A DNA stretch of 64,000 nucleotides from Lepeophtheirus salmonis (taxonomy: Eukaryota; Arthropoda; Copepoda; Siphonostomatoida; Caligidae). Location: assembly GCF_016086655.4 (NCBI RefSeq), contig NC_052135.2, positions 12,180,363-12,244,362 of the forward strand, in the 5' to 3' direction. The number at the start of each line of letters is the position of its first letter. Within the stretch, counting starts at the first letter, position 1. Under the pieces are notes generated by a model. The model was not told the DNA's origin. It did no database searches and was given only the letters and a program-made list of their open reading frames with translations. Of this stretch, positions 11,351 through 22,236 are shown in pieces. Both the position numbers and the translations under genes were made by a program.

Positions 11351-11511
11351 TTCCTCGATTCAAACGAATGCCAAACAGAAATAAATTGACCGATCTGGCT
11401 GAAAGTTGGTGTCTATTCTTCCAAAAGATCCTACAAACTGAACATAACCTCGATACGCGCCAGTAGTGTGATCTCTTGGACTTTGCAAGGACTTTTCAAA
11501 CGACCCTCATA

Positions 11512-12075
11512 TTTTTATATAAATTTTTAATATGTATAGTATACATATATATTTAGATTTAAAGCAACGAAAGAAATATCCATTTGAGAAGTGTACCATA
11601 CGGTACACAACGCAGTCAAAAGAATAATAAAAAAATCCTTTTAAGACAAAATATTCATTAAAGGCTTGGGAAAATTAGATAATATATGAATACATACAAA
11701 TATTTGCATGGAGATTTTATGTACAAAGAAGAAATCTCATCCTTCGTTCATTAAGTATACATCCAAGTTCATCATAATTAATTATATTAATATTGTTATT
11801 TATTTATTATCAATATGTACCAGGAATGTACGATTTGATTATTATTTTTTTTTTTTTTTTTTTTGAGAAACTGTTGAACATAAATTTGTAATATCATGAT
11901 GTAAAAAAGTATCTTCCTTGTTTTTAATGATTAAAAGGTCTCAAGTTAAAGGATTGTATTTAAAGGACTTATTTACCCATTGAAAAATATTTTTTACTGT
12001 TGAACATACATATTTTCTAATATATCTACATAATATTTAAATTAATACAAACTCTGTAGAAGAAGAGATATCTAA
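11512..12075. other. AT-rich spacer, nothing recognised
   Basis: AT-rich, with a T-run near 11846-11864. No gene or repeat end identified. Confidence 0.5.
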
Positions 12076-12459
12076 AAGTGTTAAGGGTTCGGTTTGAAAG
12101 TCTTAGAGCGTGTCAGTTATGTAAAGGAGTTTGGTCTGGATCGGCCTCATAGAAAAATGAGGATTTTGACCGATTTTTTAGATTTTTTATAATATCTGTT
12201 TACCTTATATGTGTTTCCAAATCATGAATATCAGTAAACTGACGTCCAGTGATGGGAATGGGGTGCATTTTTTTAGCTCGCTTTTTTTTTTTTTTAAATT
12301 GGCAACCATTTGAGTGATTTTTCTTTTCCTAAGTAGTCATCATTATTATTTAACTCCTGAGGGGTGAACTGCCTTTTCTACTAAATTTTAGCTGGTATAT
12401 ACGAAACGAGATTGAATATTTGTGTCTGCACAAAAAATATGGAGATTAAACCTGACGAT

Positions 12460-13045
12460 TTTTCGAAGGAAGAGTTAGTTATATGTAGAAGTCCTTGTTG
12501 GACTCAGAGTAGAATTGAGGATTGACATAGGAGTAATTCTTTCTAATGTCCTTATTTATTTCCTTCTCCTTTTCCCATCGTTACACCTACTTGTAGCTGA
12601 TCTAATGAAACGTCATGACTATTGATGTGTCGGTTCTTATTTATTCGGTCCAGTCCAGTCTTTGGAAATTTTCATAAAAATATCGATGGTTTATTAAGAC
12701 AAATAAGATATTTCAAATATGTATTAAGATTCTTGCACATATCATTATAATTCAATATTATATTGTTAATTAGTTATATAACTTCTTCTGATATATAACG
12801 GAATAATTAAAAAAAAGGAAAAACACCCTCATTGACCTCACAAGGGATCTATTTTACCTTCTGTAAGGACCAACAAATGGGACTGAACTGGATGGGACCG
12901 GAATAGACTGGACCGCGTTCCTAAATAAGGACCGACACAACACTAGTCATGACAGCTAACTGCTCTTCTCCAAAACATTCTTCAAATGTTCAGGGTTACC
13001 ATGTTGATTTTCGGCTTCAACATTTTGCTAACATAACCAAAATGC
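12460..13045 (+). repeat. R3 dispersed repeat, interrupted by R5
   Basis: GTCCTTGTTGGACTCAGAG, TAGAATTGAGGATTGACAT, GATCTAATGAAACGTCATGA and, after the R5 insert, AGCTAACTGCTCTTCTCC and AGGGTTACCATGTTGATTTT are shared with copies at 26459-26671, 30700-31190 (minus), 48668-48900 (minus) and 50260-50530. No coding capacity was seen. Confidence 0.65.
12620..12945 (+). mobile_element. R5 hAT-like MITE with perfect 8-bp target duplication
   Basis: Starts TATTGATGTGTCGGTTCTTA and ends with the inverted form TAAGGACCGACACAACACTA. It is flanked on both sides by GTCATGAC (12612-12619 and 12946-12953), an exact 8-bp and palindromic target duplication. Removing it rejoins R3 cleanly, as shown by the uninterrupted R3 copies. 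Length 326 bp. No transposase frame. The 8-bp duplication and TA(G/T)TG start fit hAT. Confidence 0.88.
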
Positions 13046-13477
13046 TACCGATTAGCAACACTAATGATGTCATTTGAAGTAAGTTTTTTTCTATAGTAGA
13101 AACCGCTATAGCAGTATATCAAGTGACCAACTAAATCTGTCTGCTATTAAAGAGTCTTATTAAACAAATCATACATTCCATTATCGCTAAGGTAATCACA
13201 ATTTTGTTATTTGAGATGCCCTCACTGTACCTCCGTTGACTACGGCCCTGATTATAACTGGCCGAATATCATATAAACGTATTAAGTGATGACATCTTCG
13301 CCGGGTTCTACTGTATAACTGGGATGGAATGAAAATTGGTCCACGATTTAAAAACGATTAAATTTTGGTCCACGGTCTGAAACTGCCTTCTCGGCCAAAA
13401 TATCAACCCAAATCGGCCTAGAAAAAATCACTCATGACCGAATAGAAAAAAGAATCTATCTCCGACACAATCTCAAC

Positions 13478-14036
13478 AAATGATGGGAAGATTAATCGGG
13501 ATCGGAGACTCGGGTGTTTTTTTCTGGAATCGGCAACGGACAAATAATTTTTAATTAGCGATTCCGATTCTTATTTATAATTATCTATTACTTGTATTTA
13601 ACTAGTTATAACTTTTCTAAGCTATGAAAAAAAAAAAAAAAAAAAAATAGCTCCCCCCTAAAAAAAACCATAAATTTTTGCTCTTTACTAAAAAATTTAA
13701 TGTTTGAATTTTTTTTATTTTAAATTTAATATTAAAAATCAAATTTTTTTCCAAAAATTAAATTTTTAATTTTTTTCTCATAAATTAAATTGTTTGAGAA
13801 ATGGTGAGTATTTTTTTTCCCCAAAATTTTTATTTTTTTGAGATTTTTTTCAAAAAATACGAAAAAAATGCCCCCCCTCCCCTATAATAAAATTCTGTGG
13901 ACGCTCCTGACAGCAAAATGTTATTTTTCGACTATTTCTTAAAATATTAAAGAATCAGAATCGGCATTGGGAATTTTTAGGAGTATAACATGGAATCAGC
14001 ATCAGGATTTTTTTTTTAAAATCGATCCATTAACTA
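13478..14036 (+). mobile_element. R2/R0 composite MITE
   Basis: The R2 left end (GATGGGAAGATTAATCGGG) and right end (AATCGATCCATTAACTA) bracket an R0 interior that starts after CTTTTCTAAGCTATG and leaves through ATTCTGTGGACGCTCCTGAC. The flanks ATCTCAAC and TCCTCAAT agree at 5 of 8 positions. It has inserted at the right end of the R1 copy at 12076-13477. Confidence 0.65.
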
Positions 14037-14659
14037 TCCTCAATACTTCATTTGGAATTGATGTTGACCTCCTTTAAAGTAAAGGTTCCGAAAATACTCT
14101 TATAAAGGTTGTTATTTGTATTCTTTACCCTATAATGTCTGCTAACTCCTAAGAAATATACACAACGAAATGGATAACAATTTCTCACACTCTACCTATT
14201 CCATTAATTAACTTTATTCAGCTTCATAAATTACATACGTATTTATTTATTTACCTTTTTGGACTTTCAATGTGTACCTATGATGTTATTTTCCTTCCTC
14301 AAATTTTATTATTATTTACTCAAGTGAAAAGCCTTAAATAATGACATATGCTTTTAATAGTATTTCACACTAAAACATGGTGTGAATTCATTCTTAACAC
14401 ATTTCTTTTGGATGATTCAAAGTCCAGTTGTCGAAAAAAATAATAAAAAAACAATAGTTGTAAGTTGTTCTATCAGGATTTCTGTTTTTTTTCCTTCCAT
14501 CTTTCTTCAAATATGTTTAGTTTGTTGAATACAATGTGCATATAAAGTTTTAAATACCCAAAGTAATCAACTAATAATTAATTATTCTTAAAGATCCATT
14601 GTACCTTTTTTTTTTTGTAATAAAAAATACCTTAAATACATAAAATTAAATATGCATCA
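14037..14659. other. AT-rich spacer, nothing recognised
   Basis: AT-rich, no gene and no matched repeat end. Confidence 0.5.
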
Positions 14660-14875
14660 TGGGTATCCGTAGTTATTTAAAGGTGGGGGCATAGTTTTTG
14701 GAATTTTTTTGATAAAATAATTCATAAAATTAAATTTTTTTTGAGAAAAAATTTCAAAAATTAAAGTTTTTGACAAAAAAAAAAAATCGAATATTAAAAT
14801 TTATTTATTAAATTTCTTACAAAAAATATTCAAAATTCCACAGCTGTTCACAAAAAAATGAATTTTTTTAAAACT
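14660..14875 (+). repeat. R0 fragment
   Basis: TGGGTATCCGTAGTTATTTA and AGGTGGGGGCATAGTTTTTGG at the left, then the AATTAAATTTTTT / CCACAGCTGTTCACAAAAA units of R0. It is cut off by the mariner derivative that follows. Confidence 0.5.
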
Positions 14876-15365
14876 CTTGCAAGAACACGCATCAACTTTC
14901 AGGCAGATCAGTCTACTTCTTTTTGTTTGGCATTCATTTGAATCGATAAATTGACCGAAAAATATTATGGTAATTGTCTTTTGGATTATCGAGGAATAAT
15001 CCTCATTGACTCTCTGCGAAAGGGTAAAACTATTACACTTGCATATTTTTCAGCGTTATTGTATCGCTTGAAATTTAATTTTGCCCACGATTGACCCACA
15101 AAAATGTATTTTTCCATCACGACAATGCACCAGCTCACACCTCTACAGTTGTTGTCGGTAAATTAATGGAAATAAGGTTCCAACTCGAGATACCCATGGC
15201 ACTAGCACCTGCACTCTTCTGTCCTCCATCACCATATTATGGATTTTATCAATGATTTCTGGAGTAGTAACCAAGATCACTCCACTTCCTCGATTCAAAC
15301 GAATGCGAAACTTATAGAAATAGAGATAGTGTCATCTATCGGACTTTACAAATACTCTCGTATGG
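14876..15365. mobile_element. second copy of the foldback mariner derivative, ends decayed
   Basis: Carries the same parts in the same order as 10585-11509: AACTTTCAGGCAGATCAGTC leader, the catalytic segment (FFHHDNAPAHTS-type frame near 15105-15145), the join at CAACTCGAGATACCCATGG, then GCACTCTTCTGTCCTCCATC, the inverted N-terminal sequence (GGATTTTATCAATGATTTCT) and the inverted leader (CTCCACTTCCTCGATTCAAA). Both outer ends are shortened. The shared join shows that the rearranged form was copied after it arose. The inverted N-terminal half is much shorter than in the first copy. Confidence 0.72.
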
Positions 15366-15600
15366 TATTATTAGGAATTATTCCCAAATTAATCAAGGAC
15401 TAATTCTATTACAACTAAATCAATTTTTTAAAGTCTGATTAGGGGGAAAGAAGTAGGAAAGTTGACAGCTGACAAGAAATTGCAGTGTACATTTTCTTAA
15501 AGTTTTTTTTTTTTTGTAAAAAATCACATAATACCGAACCAAAAAATCGGTCTTGGATACAGTCTTAACACTAATGCATACATATGATTTCATGGATCTA
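15366..15600. repeat. fragments of dispersed repeats
   Basis: GTTGACAGCTGACAAGAAAT near 15460 recurs with changes near 18488 and 27588. The ATCGGTCTTGGATACAGTC..TAACACTA segment (15545-15573) is an isolated R1 right end. Confidence 0.4.
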
Positions 15601-16225
15601 GGATCCGATTATTTTTTGCAGTTGATTATTTCAAATATCAACCAAGAGAGAAAGAGAGAGAAAAGTGAATCAAACTATGAATGTTTATATATAATATATA
15701 TTAAATAAAGGGAGAAAGACCGTCATCTGTTGTAGGAACTAACGTGAAAATAAGCAGTAACTGCAGACGCACACACACACACAATTAAATACATACAATG
15801 AAAAAGAAGATCTTGATGTAAAAACCAAGAAACAACAACCACTAGGAACGACGTTACAGGTGCTGTGTATATAATACCTGTAGAGGAGGAAGAAATTTTT
15901 TCATGTTGAAAAAATTATACACATTAAAAATATAATGCTCTAAAAGCAAACACACTAAGAATTAAAAATATATACATGTATGACGTAGTTATATATAAAG
16001 GAATGATCGTGAAGGGATAAGGAAGATGACTTCACGTAATCTTCAAATGCCTGCTACATCTATGTACTATACATATTTATGTAAATGCCATCTTAATTTT
16101 TTGGCTACGCAAATATTTTATGTTGTATCTATTTTAATGCTATTAGTTTTGAACACTGCTCTGTCGTCGTTTTTCAGTGTGGGAGTGAACTTCTTCTTCG
16201 TCAAAAGATTCCTTCACATACATAC
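15601..16225. other. AT-rich spacer with a short CA repeat
   Basis: A (CA)n tract lies at about 15769-15782. The frame starting at 16026 runs into the R1 element and has no recognisable domain. Confidence 0.45.
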
Positions 16226-16897
16226 TAGTGTTGAGATTCGGTCCAGCGCCGATTTTATTTCGGTTCGGTCTGAAGTAATTTTTTCTAGACCGATTTTGAC
16301 TGATTGTTCGGTCCAGACCGAAGTCTAAGACCGTGGACCGATTTTATTCGGTCTCACTTTATGAAAGGATTTTTTTTGGTCTTAATTTGTGGACCGATTT
16401 TTTCGGTTTGATGTATAATGAGATACCATTTTTTTTTCTAGATCAATTGTCATTCATTTCTTTCAAAAAATCTCAAAAGTACACGATAAGTTCTAGAACA
16501 AATACTGTATACATCTAAGAGACGGAGTGATCAAATTTAATCTGAACTATCTCTGTTTAAAATTCGTATGACGTCATTGTACTTGATACATTGTACATAT
16601 ATTGTCATGTTATAAACAATTTTCTGTAAAATCGGTCTAGACCGTTTTTTAGGACCGATTTTTTTTTTCTAGATCAATTGTCATTCATTTCTTTCAAAAA
16701 ATCTCAGAAGTACACGATAAGTTCTAGAACAAATACTGTACCGAATTTTTCCTTTGGACCGATCTAGACTAAACTTTTCCATTAGGCCAATGAGTCCGGT
16801 CCAGGCCGAGCTTTTTGTTGGACTGTACTAATTCCTGTCCAACAAAATATAACGGTTTCAGACCGGTCTAGGATTTCCGGTCCGAAACCCAACACTA
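16226..16897 (-). mobile_element. R1 hAT-like MITE, complete, perfect 8-bp target duplication
   Basis: Bordered by TAGTGTTGAGATTCGGTCCA and CCGGTCCGAAACCCAACACTA. The flanks are both ATACATAC (16218-16225 and 16898-16905), an exact 8-bp duplication. Orientation is opposite to the 6859 copy. The interior has GGACCGATTTTxTTCGGTxT repeats spaced ~28 bp and a 72-bp segment present twice. Frames across it (16026-16328, 16333-16518) only translate these repeats. Confidence 0.85.
16438..16740. repeat. 72-bp segment duplicated within R1
   Basis: CTAGATCAATTG..AAATACTGTA occurs at 16438-16509 and 16669-16740 in direct orientation, with one difference in 72 bases. The neighbouring sequence is more diverged than this. 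Confidence 0.85.
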
Positions 16898-17279
16898 ATA
16901 CATACATATAAGGGCTTCATAACTTATCTATCTTTCATTATGAAAATCTACAATTGATCATCATTATTTTGTACTTGTCTTTATTCAAACCATATTTTTT
17001 ATTTAGCACACGCATAGAGCAATTAGTAGGTATAAAAGCTTGTACGTACAGAAACAGTTTCTCATGAAGATAATTCATCAAAAATACAAAGACAGGCACA
17101 TTCATTGTCTCAAAGTTATTATGGGCTTATTCCTACAATAAATATTACTCAATATAGTATAAATTTTATCACAATATTGATTTATTTATAAATCTATTAT
17201 ATTTTTCTAATTTTTTAATAAATTTTCATATGGGAGACGCAAGGTTTTTCAGATGGTTAATAAATAACAAGCTGACATG

Positions 17280-17540
17280 TAGTGTTGGAAATCCTAGCTC
17301 GGTATAAGACCATTCACATAGAAATTAAGAGTGATTTTATAAATTCATTGATGATGATGTCCGGTGTGTTTCCGAATACTGAACATCGTTATAATGGCGT
17401 CATGAATTTTAATTGTTTCATATATGGAGAACTCGTATGGTTGGTTAGCGGAGTTAATCGGCCAACGGTCTTAGAGTGTGGTCTCTAACGAAATATCTGT
17501 CCAAATTGGTCTATAAAAAATCACATCAAACTTCGTTTAG
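17280..17540 (+). repeat. R1 partial copy
   Basis: Left end TAGTGTTGGAAATCCTAGCTC, then GGTCTTAGAGTGTGGTCTC and CCAAATTGGTCTATAAAAAA. No right end. The 68-codon frame here is an artefact of the repeat. Confidence 0.5.
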
Positions 17541-17593
17541 TCCGGGTATTTGGTTTTGGGGATCATCCGTACTGTTAGACACTTTCAATTAAC

Positions 17594-18014
17594 CAGGGGT
17601 GTCTGCAGGATTATATTATGATGGAAGCATGGTTTATCGATTTTTTATTAAATAATTTTTTTGGTAAATTATATTCCAAATATAATTTTTTTTCTTTCAA
17701 ATATTTAATTTTTTAGGGAAAAGGTTTAAAAAAATTTGAAATTTTAATTTTTTTTGGATTTTGTTTTAAAAATCTATTCACAGAAAGTATTTTTTTTTTC
17801 TAAAAAATTTAAACATGAAATCTCAAATTATTTCGAGAAAAAAATTCAAAATGAAATTCTTTAGAGAAAAATCTTAAAAATCAACAACTATTCACAGTAA
17901 ACAAATTTTTGGAAAGATAAAATTTAAATATAAAATTTTCTTGAAAATATCCAAAATTCCTTAATTTAGGAGGAGACTACAGCCCCTCCAGCCCACCTTC
18001 TGCGGATGCCCCTG
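17594..18014 (+). mobile_element. R0 MITE
   Basis: The left end CAGGGGTGTCTGCAGGATTA and right end CACCTTCTGCGGATGCCCCTG are inverted repeats. The interior consists of the degenerate ~50-bp units. The flanks TTAAC (17589-17593) and CTAAC (18015-18019) fit a 5-bp target duplication with one mismatch. Length 421 bp. Confidence 0.72.
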
Positions 18015-18019
18015 CTAAC

Positions 18020-19164
18020 TGACATTTTATTCCTTAAACTTGTAAATGGTAGATTATTCTATTACTAAAAGGGCTTAAAATTTAAAATAATACAACCCAT
18101 AATATAGCAAAACCCATCTAAACGGGTTATTAGTACTGTTTGATGTTTGATATAGAGATATCAATTTACAGCCATCGCCATTTAAGTTATACATATAATC
18201 ATCAAATACAATTAAATAATTATTTCCCACTTTGTTGGTCTACTTAACCACCATTATAATACCTCATAACATTGATAATGTATGTCATGTTGTTATAAAA
18301 GTGGTATCTTTTCCTCCCAAAAAGAATAGAAAAAAAACCCCTTAAACTGATTGGTAATAATTAGCCAATTCTCCCAAACTATGAAAAAGTATTGAATACC
18401 TTTTGAGAACTGTTCACTGCTTAAAAAAGTTAAGTTGATTCAACAAATCAACGTTCAAAACACTGATAAGGGGGGGTGAGTAGGAAAAAATCGATAGCTG
18501 AAAATAAGTGCTATGTAAATTAGTACTTTTTGTGATAGGTAAACGGAGTGGTCGTAAAAGAAGGAAGATAAAACATTGTTACCAAATACAAATTAAGTCC
18601 AAGGGAAAAAATATCCCATTTAAAAAAAAAAAATGATGTTCCAATTAATGGAGAATCAAATACCGTTGATTTTCCATCCAACTAATGCACACACCTTGTT
18701 ATACCGATGGTTTTACAAAGGTGATGTATATTATGTATATTCTTCATAGTTTGCCTACACATATATGTATATGCCTTTTTTCAAATTTTAATGCCTATAT
18801 AGGCTATAAAAAAACTTCAATAAAGATTTTAATATGAGCTACTTTGTAAGTTGCGACTCTTTTTATTATATTGTTACCATATATATAAAATGTTTTATAA
18901 ATCATTTGATCGTAAATGCAAATTAAATGTGATTCCACTTTGCTTAAAAACAAAAATATCTTTGAATGGCATTCTAACTGTGCGCATCTTCATATAATAT
19001 ACATATGTACGTCCTATCCCGTCTAGTGCATTTATTTACAATATTACATTACATTATTTTTATTACTTTATGTCTGCATACATAAAAAAATCAATAATTG
19101 GAAATTTTTTCGTTATATGTTTGAATGATAAATAAATATTTGCCTGCATAAATACACAAATTAT
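18020..19164. other. AT-rich spacer, little recognised
   Basis: Apart from GATAGCTGAAAATAAGTGC near 18491, which resembles segments at 15460 and 27588, no gene or repeat end was identified. Confidence 0.45.
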
Positions 19165-19646
19165 TGGTTATGGGACGATTAATGGGAATCGGAATCGCCA
19201 TAGGGAAAATAATTTTTAATTTGCAATTCCGATTCTTATTTATTTATTTGCTTGGTTATAAAAAGAAAAAGCCCCCTCCAAAATGAAGGAATTTTTGCTT
19301 TTTACTAGAAAACTAAATATTTGAAATATAATAAAATATTTAATATATTTTCAAAAAATTAAATATTTCAAAGTTTTTTCCAAAAAATTTACCTTTCTGT
19401 TAATAATTATGTATTTTTTAAATTTTTCTACCAAAAATTTCTGAGGTATTTTTTTTTTTTTGAGAACTTTAAAATTTTTTTCTAATTTTTTGAATAAAAA
19501 AAAATCCAAAACAATCAAGACCAAGAACCCCCTCTGAAATGTAACCCTATGGACGCCCCTGATAGCAAAATGGTAATTTTAAACTATTATTTGAAATATT
19601 GGGAAATCGGAATCGGGATTTTTTTTTTTTTTTCGTCCCATCACTA
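19165..19646 (+). mobile_element. R2/R0 composite MITE with perfect 8-bp target duplication
   Basis: The left end TGGTTATGGGACGATTAATG and right end TTCGTCCCATCACTA are inverted. It is flanked on both sides by CAAATTAT (19157-19164 and 19647-19654). R0 sequence enters after CTTGGTTATAAAAAG (AAGCCCCCTCCAAAATGAAG) and leaves at CCTATGGACGCCCCTGATAG, where R2 resumes (AGCAAAATGGTAATTTT). Length 482 bp. This is the best-bounded composite in the window. Confidence 0.85.
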
Positions 19647-19654
19647 CAAATTAT

Positions 19655-19944
19655 ATTGTTTTTTAAATACCCTACAAATCGTTTCTATATATCTACAAGG
19701 TGCGTAAGAAAAAATGTCTTGTCTGACAAAACCACTAGCCTTACTCAGCCTTGACTCTGCGTCTTTAACTGGCACAAGTCTCAATGATGGCAAGCACAGG
19801 ATATTTGATTGACTTTATGTTAATGCCAGTCCTGACGGATTCCATAGTAGGATAAGGTGTGTCATTACTCTTTACCTTACCACGAGAAGTAATGTGGACT
19901 GTTACTTCATGTTTATTTTCTCATTACTATGAAAAGGTTTAGTG
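19655..19944. other. moderately GC-richer spacer before the transposase relic
   Basis: Segment 19700-19910 (ACTCAGCCTTGACTCTGCG, CCAGTCCTGACGGATTCC) is less AT-rich than its surroundings and may be another transposon piece. I could not assign it. Confidence 0.3.
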
Positions 19945-20755
19945 ATTATTTTTGTGATATCCTGTTTTGCCGTCCTTTTTAAATAAACAAACTATACTAA
20001 TCATTTTGTCATTTCATCATAATGAGCAACAAGGAAAAATACAGCACATCTCAGAACTCCTAGATGCTGGAGTTGATGTGATGAAAATTGCAGACATTGT
20101 TTTAGGAGCCTGGTTTGTAAGTTGGCCAAGGTGAAAAAAACAAAAATGGAGAAGACCTGTCCAGGATGTCAGGAAGTAGAGGGTATCATTTAAAGAGGGA
20201 TACAAAGTTCTTGTTAATTTTGTGTAAAAATGTTAAGGAGGATCCCACTAAGTCGATGAATCGCCTCGCCAATGACTTCTCTGTGCCTCCTAGGACCATC
20301 AAGAGGGCTATAAATCACAACTTGAAATTAGTTTCTTTCACAAATACTCCATGCTACCTTCTGACAGAGTGCATGAAGGCCAGGAGGCTGCAGAGGTGCA
20401 AGAAAATCCTCACATGGATCAAGGGAAATATGTCAAATAGGAAATAGGCTGTCTTGCGGAAACAAACGAAGAGGTGGAAAGGAAACCAACAGGACCTCAC
20501 ACCCAAATGTGGACCCACTGAAGTCCTACATAGTGGCTGCATGGGACAACTAAGAGTTTGTCATCAACTCCTGCATGACCTTCAGGTGACGTGTAAAGGC
20601 TGTGATTGATAAGGAAGGTGGATATATTGAGTGAAAAAAGTTCTGCATAAACCTTGTCGATGTGTTTTGTTTACACTATTTTTTCCCCTATTAGTGAAAA
20701 TATAAAATTATTAATGTATTTCTAAATCGAGTCCACGTTTTGCTGTCCTATCTTG
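19945..20755 (+). pseudogene. Tc1/mariner-type transposase, degraded
   Basis: Plus-strand sequence keeps the order of a Tc1/mariner-type transposase but in several frames. Near 20035-20105: HISELLDAGVDVMKIADIV (first helix-turn-helix). In the frame 20166-20447: DPTKSMNRLANDFSVPPRTI then KARRLQRCKKIL (second DNA-binding helix set, ending before the catalytic part). Near 20525-20630: EFVINSCMTF and RVKAVIDKEGGYIE, the C-terminus. The catalytic Asp segment between about 20450 and 20520 is almost entirely gone. GTTTTGCCGTCCT (about 19964) and GTTTTGCTGTCCT (about 20738) lie near the two borders in direct, not inverted, orientation, so the true ends are uncertain. It is distinct from the 9234 and 10585 families. 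Confidence 0.68.
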
Positions 20756-21190
20756 TATACATATATATATATTGGACGGAAACTCTTTGCTACGTGGATT
20801 TAGCATTTTATAACTCCACCAAGGTTTTTTTTTTTTGAAATAAAACATTTTTCTCTTCTTCTTATTTCTTTTCTTAAAAACCACCACAAAAGGGTTATTG
20901 TAAGAGCAAGCATTTTATCTTTATTATAATATTCCCTCTTTGGCCAATGACTACGTTTTAACAATGGAAAATATGAAGAAGAAGTTGTCTCTATTGTTGT
21001 TGGTGAACTGAAAAGGGCATGTTAATACAACTACTCATTATTAAGTCAAATAATATAATATATAACTCGGCTATTTTCACACCTATTCTATGCTTTAATA
21101 AAGTTAAATATATATGTATATATAGATCATTCTATGAGAAATGTTCACAAGGAAAGGGGTTTGACTCATCTTTGGGATGTGGTATCATTA
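20756..21190. other. AT-rich spacer, nothing recognised
   Basis: AT-rich, with a (TA)n tract near 20759-20772. Confidence 0.5.
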
Positions 21191-21295
21191 GTGTTGGATC
21201 GGAATGGAAAACTAAAAAGACTGTAGCCCTATCAATCCGGTCCTTTATTGATTTTGTCAGCCCAAGGACCGGTCTTTATCTGTCTTTGATATAAC
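21191..21295 (+). repeat. R1 left-end fragment
   Basis: TAGTGTTGGATCGGAATGG, then ATCCGGTCCTTTATTGATTT and AGGACCGGTCTTTATC. The rest of the element is absent. Confidence 0.45.
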
Positions 21296-21369
21296 GATCA
21301 TAGCTTTATCATGACCTTTTTCTAAAAGACGAGATAACTTAATTTTAAAGGCATTGGTTTAGTAGAACG

Positions 21370-21790
21370 TATAAGAGTTATGCCCCTCTCCAAAAATCAA
21401 GGAATTTCTGCTTTTTACTCATTTTTACTTTTTTGGTGAGAACTAATATTTTTTACGTGAAAATAGTGGTAAAATTTTTTTAAAGATTTATTTTCTTAAA
21501 AATAAGGTCATTCGTGCAAATTATTAAGCAGAAATGTAATAATTTTTGAAGAGGGGTGTAACTATTAAATTTTTTTTCCAAAAAATTATATTTAAAATTT
21601 CATTTTCTTTTATAACTTAATCTTTTGTGAACAACAGTTAATTTTTGATTTAATTTACCAAAAAATCTAATATTTATAATTTTTTTTCCAAAAAATTAAT
21701 ATTTAAAATTTAATTTCAGAAAATTGTTTTCTAAAAAATTTAATTTTTGAATTTTTTTATCAAAAGCTATAAAATAAAAATATATATATA
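21370..21790 (-). repeat. R0 fragment
   Basis: Starts AGTTATGCCCCTCTCCAAAAA with AAGGAATTTCTGCTTTTTAC, the reversed inner side of the R0 right end, followed by R0 units. The other end is missing, and the tract ends in a (TA)n run near 21780. Confidence 0.5.
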
Positions 21791-22236
21791 TAATCCTTCG
21801 GGATAATGCTATAGGACATATTTTATATACCTTTGCTCATGACCTATTCATCACATATTTTTTTTATGAATCATTGGAGTCAATTGTCAAATAATTATAG
21901 AGAAGTGGCAAAAAAATAATTAAATTGCATCAAATAATGATTCTATGGAAGTTGAAAAACGTCATATTCGTTATGTATATATTTCTATTTGAATCGTTTG
22001 ATTTATTTTCATTCTTTCTCTTTAAAGTTTGTTGAAGAAAATAGTATTAAAATAAGTCCTAGTATTATTACTAGCATAGAAAATTCAAAATATTTTTGGA
22101 GACTAGGTGCATGTAAAAGCACTCGTAAGTTCAAGGGATGATGTCACATATGTTTTTCAAGTAATACTTTCTTATATCTATTTGAATACGTTTACAATTG
22201 TATTATTAGTATTACCCCTTTCATTACCTGTCTTTA
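21791..22236. other. AT-rich spacer, nothing recognised
   Basis: No gene and no matched repeat end. A 60-codon frame (22107-22289) runs into R0 and is not credited. Confidence 0.45.

Larger units (their letters stand above)
10585..11509. mobile_element. mariner derivative made of two facing 5' ends (foldback form)
   Basis: The element starts CGAGGGTTGTTTGAAAAGTCC after a TA (10583-10584) and ends GGACTTTTCAAACGACCCTC.. before a TA at 11510-11511. The ends are not just short inverted repeats. About 155 bp of 5' leader (10585-10740) reappears inverted at 11350-11509. The plus-strand half carries the catalytic segment of a mariner transposase (LIDYLENGKTI-like region near 10795-10835, then FFHHDNAPAHTS near 10900-10943). 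The minus-strand half (11108-11350) carries the N-terminal helix-turn-helix part (MDEKEFFVLIKNNFMKCKTP, ETHYGGSAPS; DDRRVKVREIAS continues beyond a frame shift). Neither half is a full gene. The join lies near 10977-11110, where a ~77-bp segment is doubled. The copy at 14876-15365 has the same join. Confidence 0.78.
12076..13477 (+). mobile_element. R1 copy split by later insertions
   Basis: An R1 left end (AAGTGTTAAGGGTTCGGTTTG, then GGTCTGGATCGGCCTCATAG) lies at 12076-12240. R1 right-end sequence (ATTGGTCCACG, GGTCTGAAACTGCC, ATCGGCCTAG, CCGACACAATCTCAAC) lies at about 13325-13477. Between them sit R3 (12460-13045) and, inside R3, R5. The last bases of the right end are cut by the R2 insertion at 13478. 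Confidence 0.55.

Noticed and set aside
16026..16518. Two Phe-rich plus-strand frames as membrane proteins
   Set aside because: They run into or lie inside R1 and translate its TTTTTCGGTC repeats.
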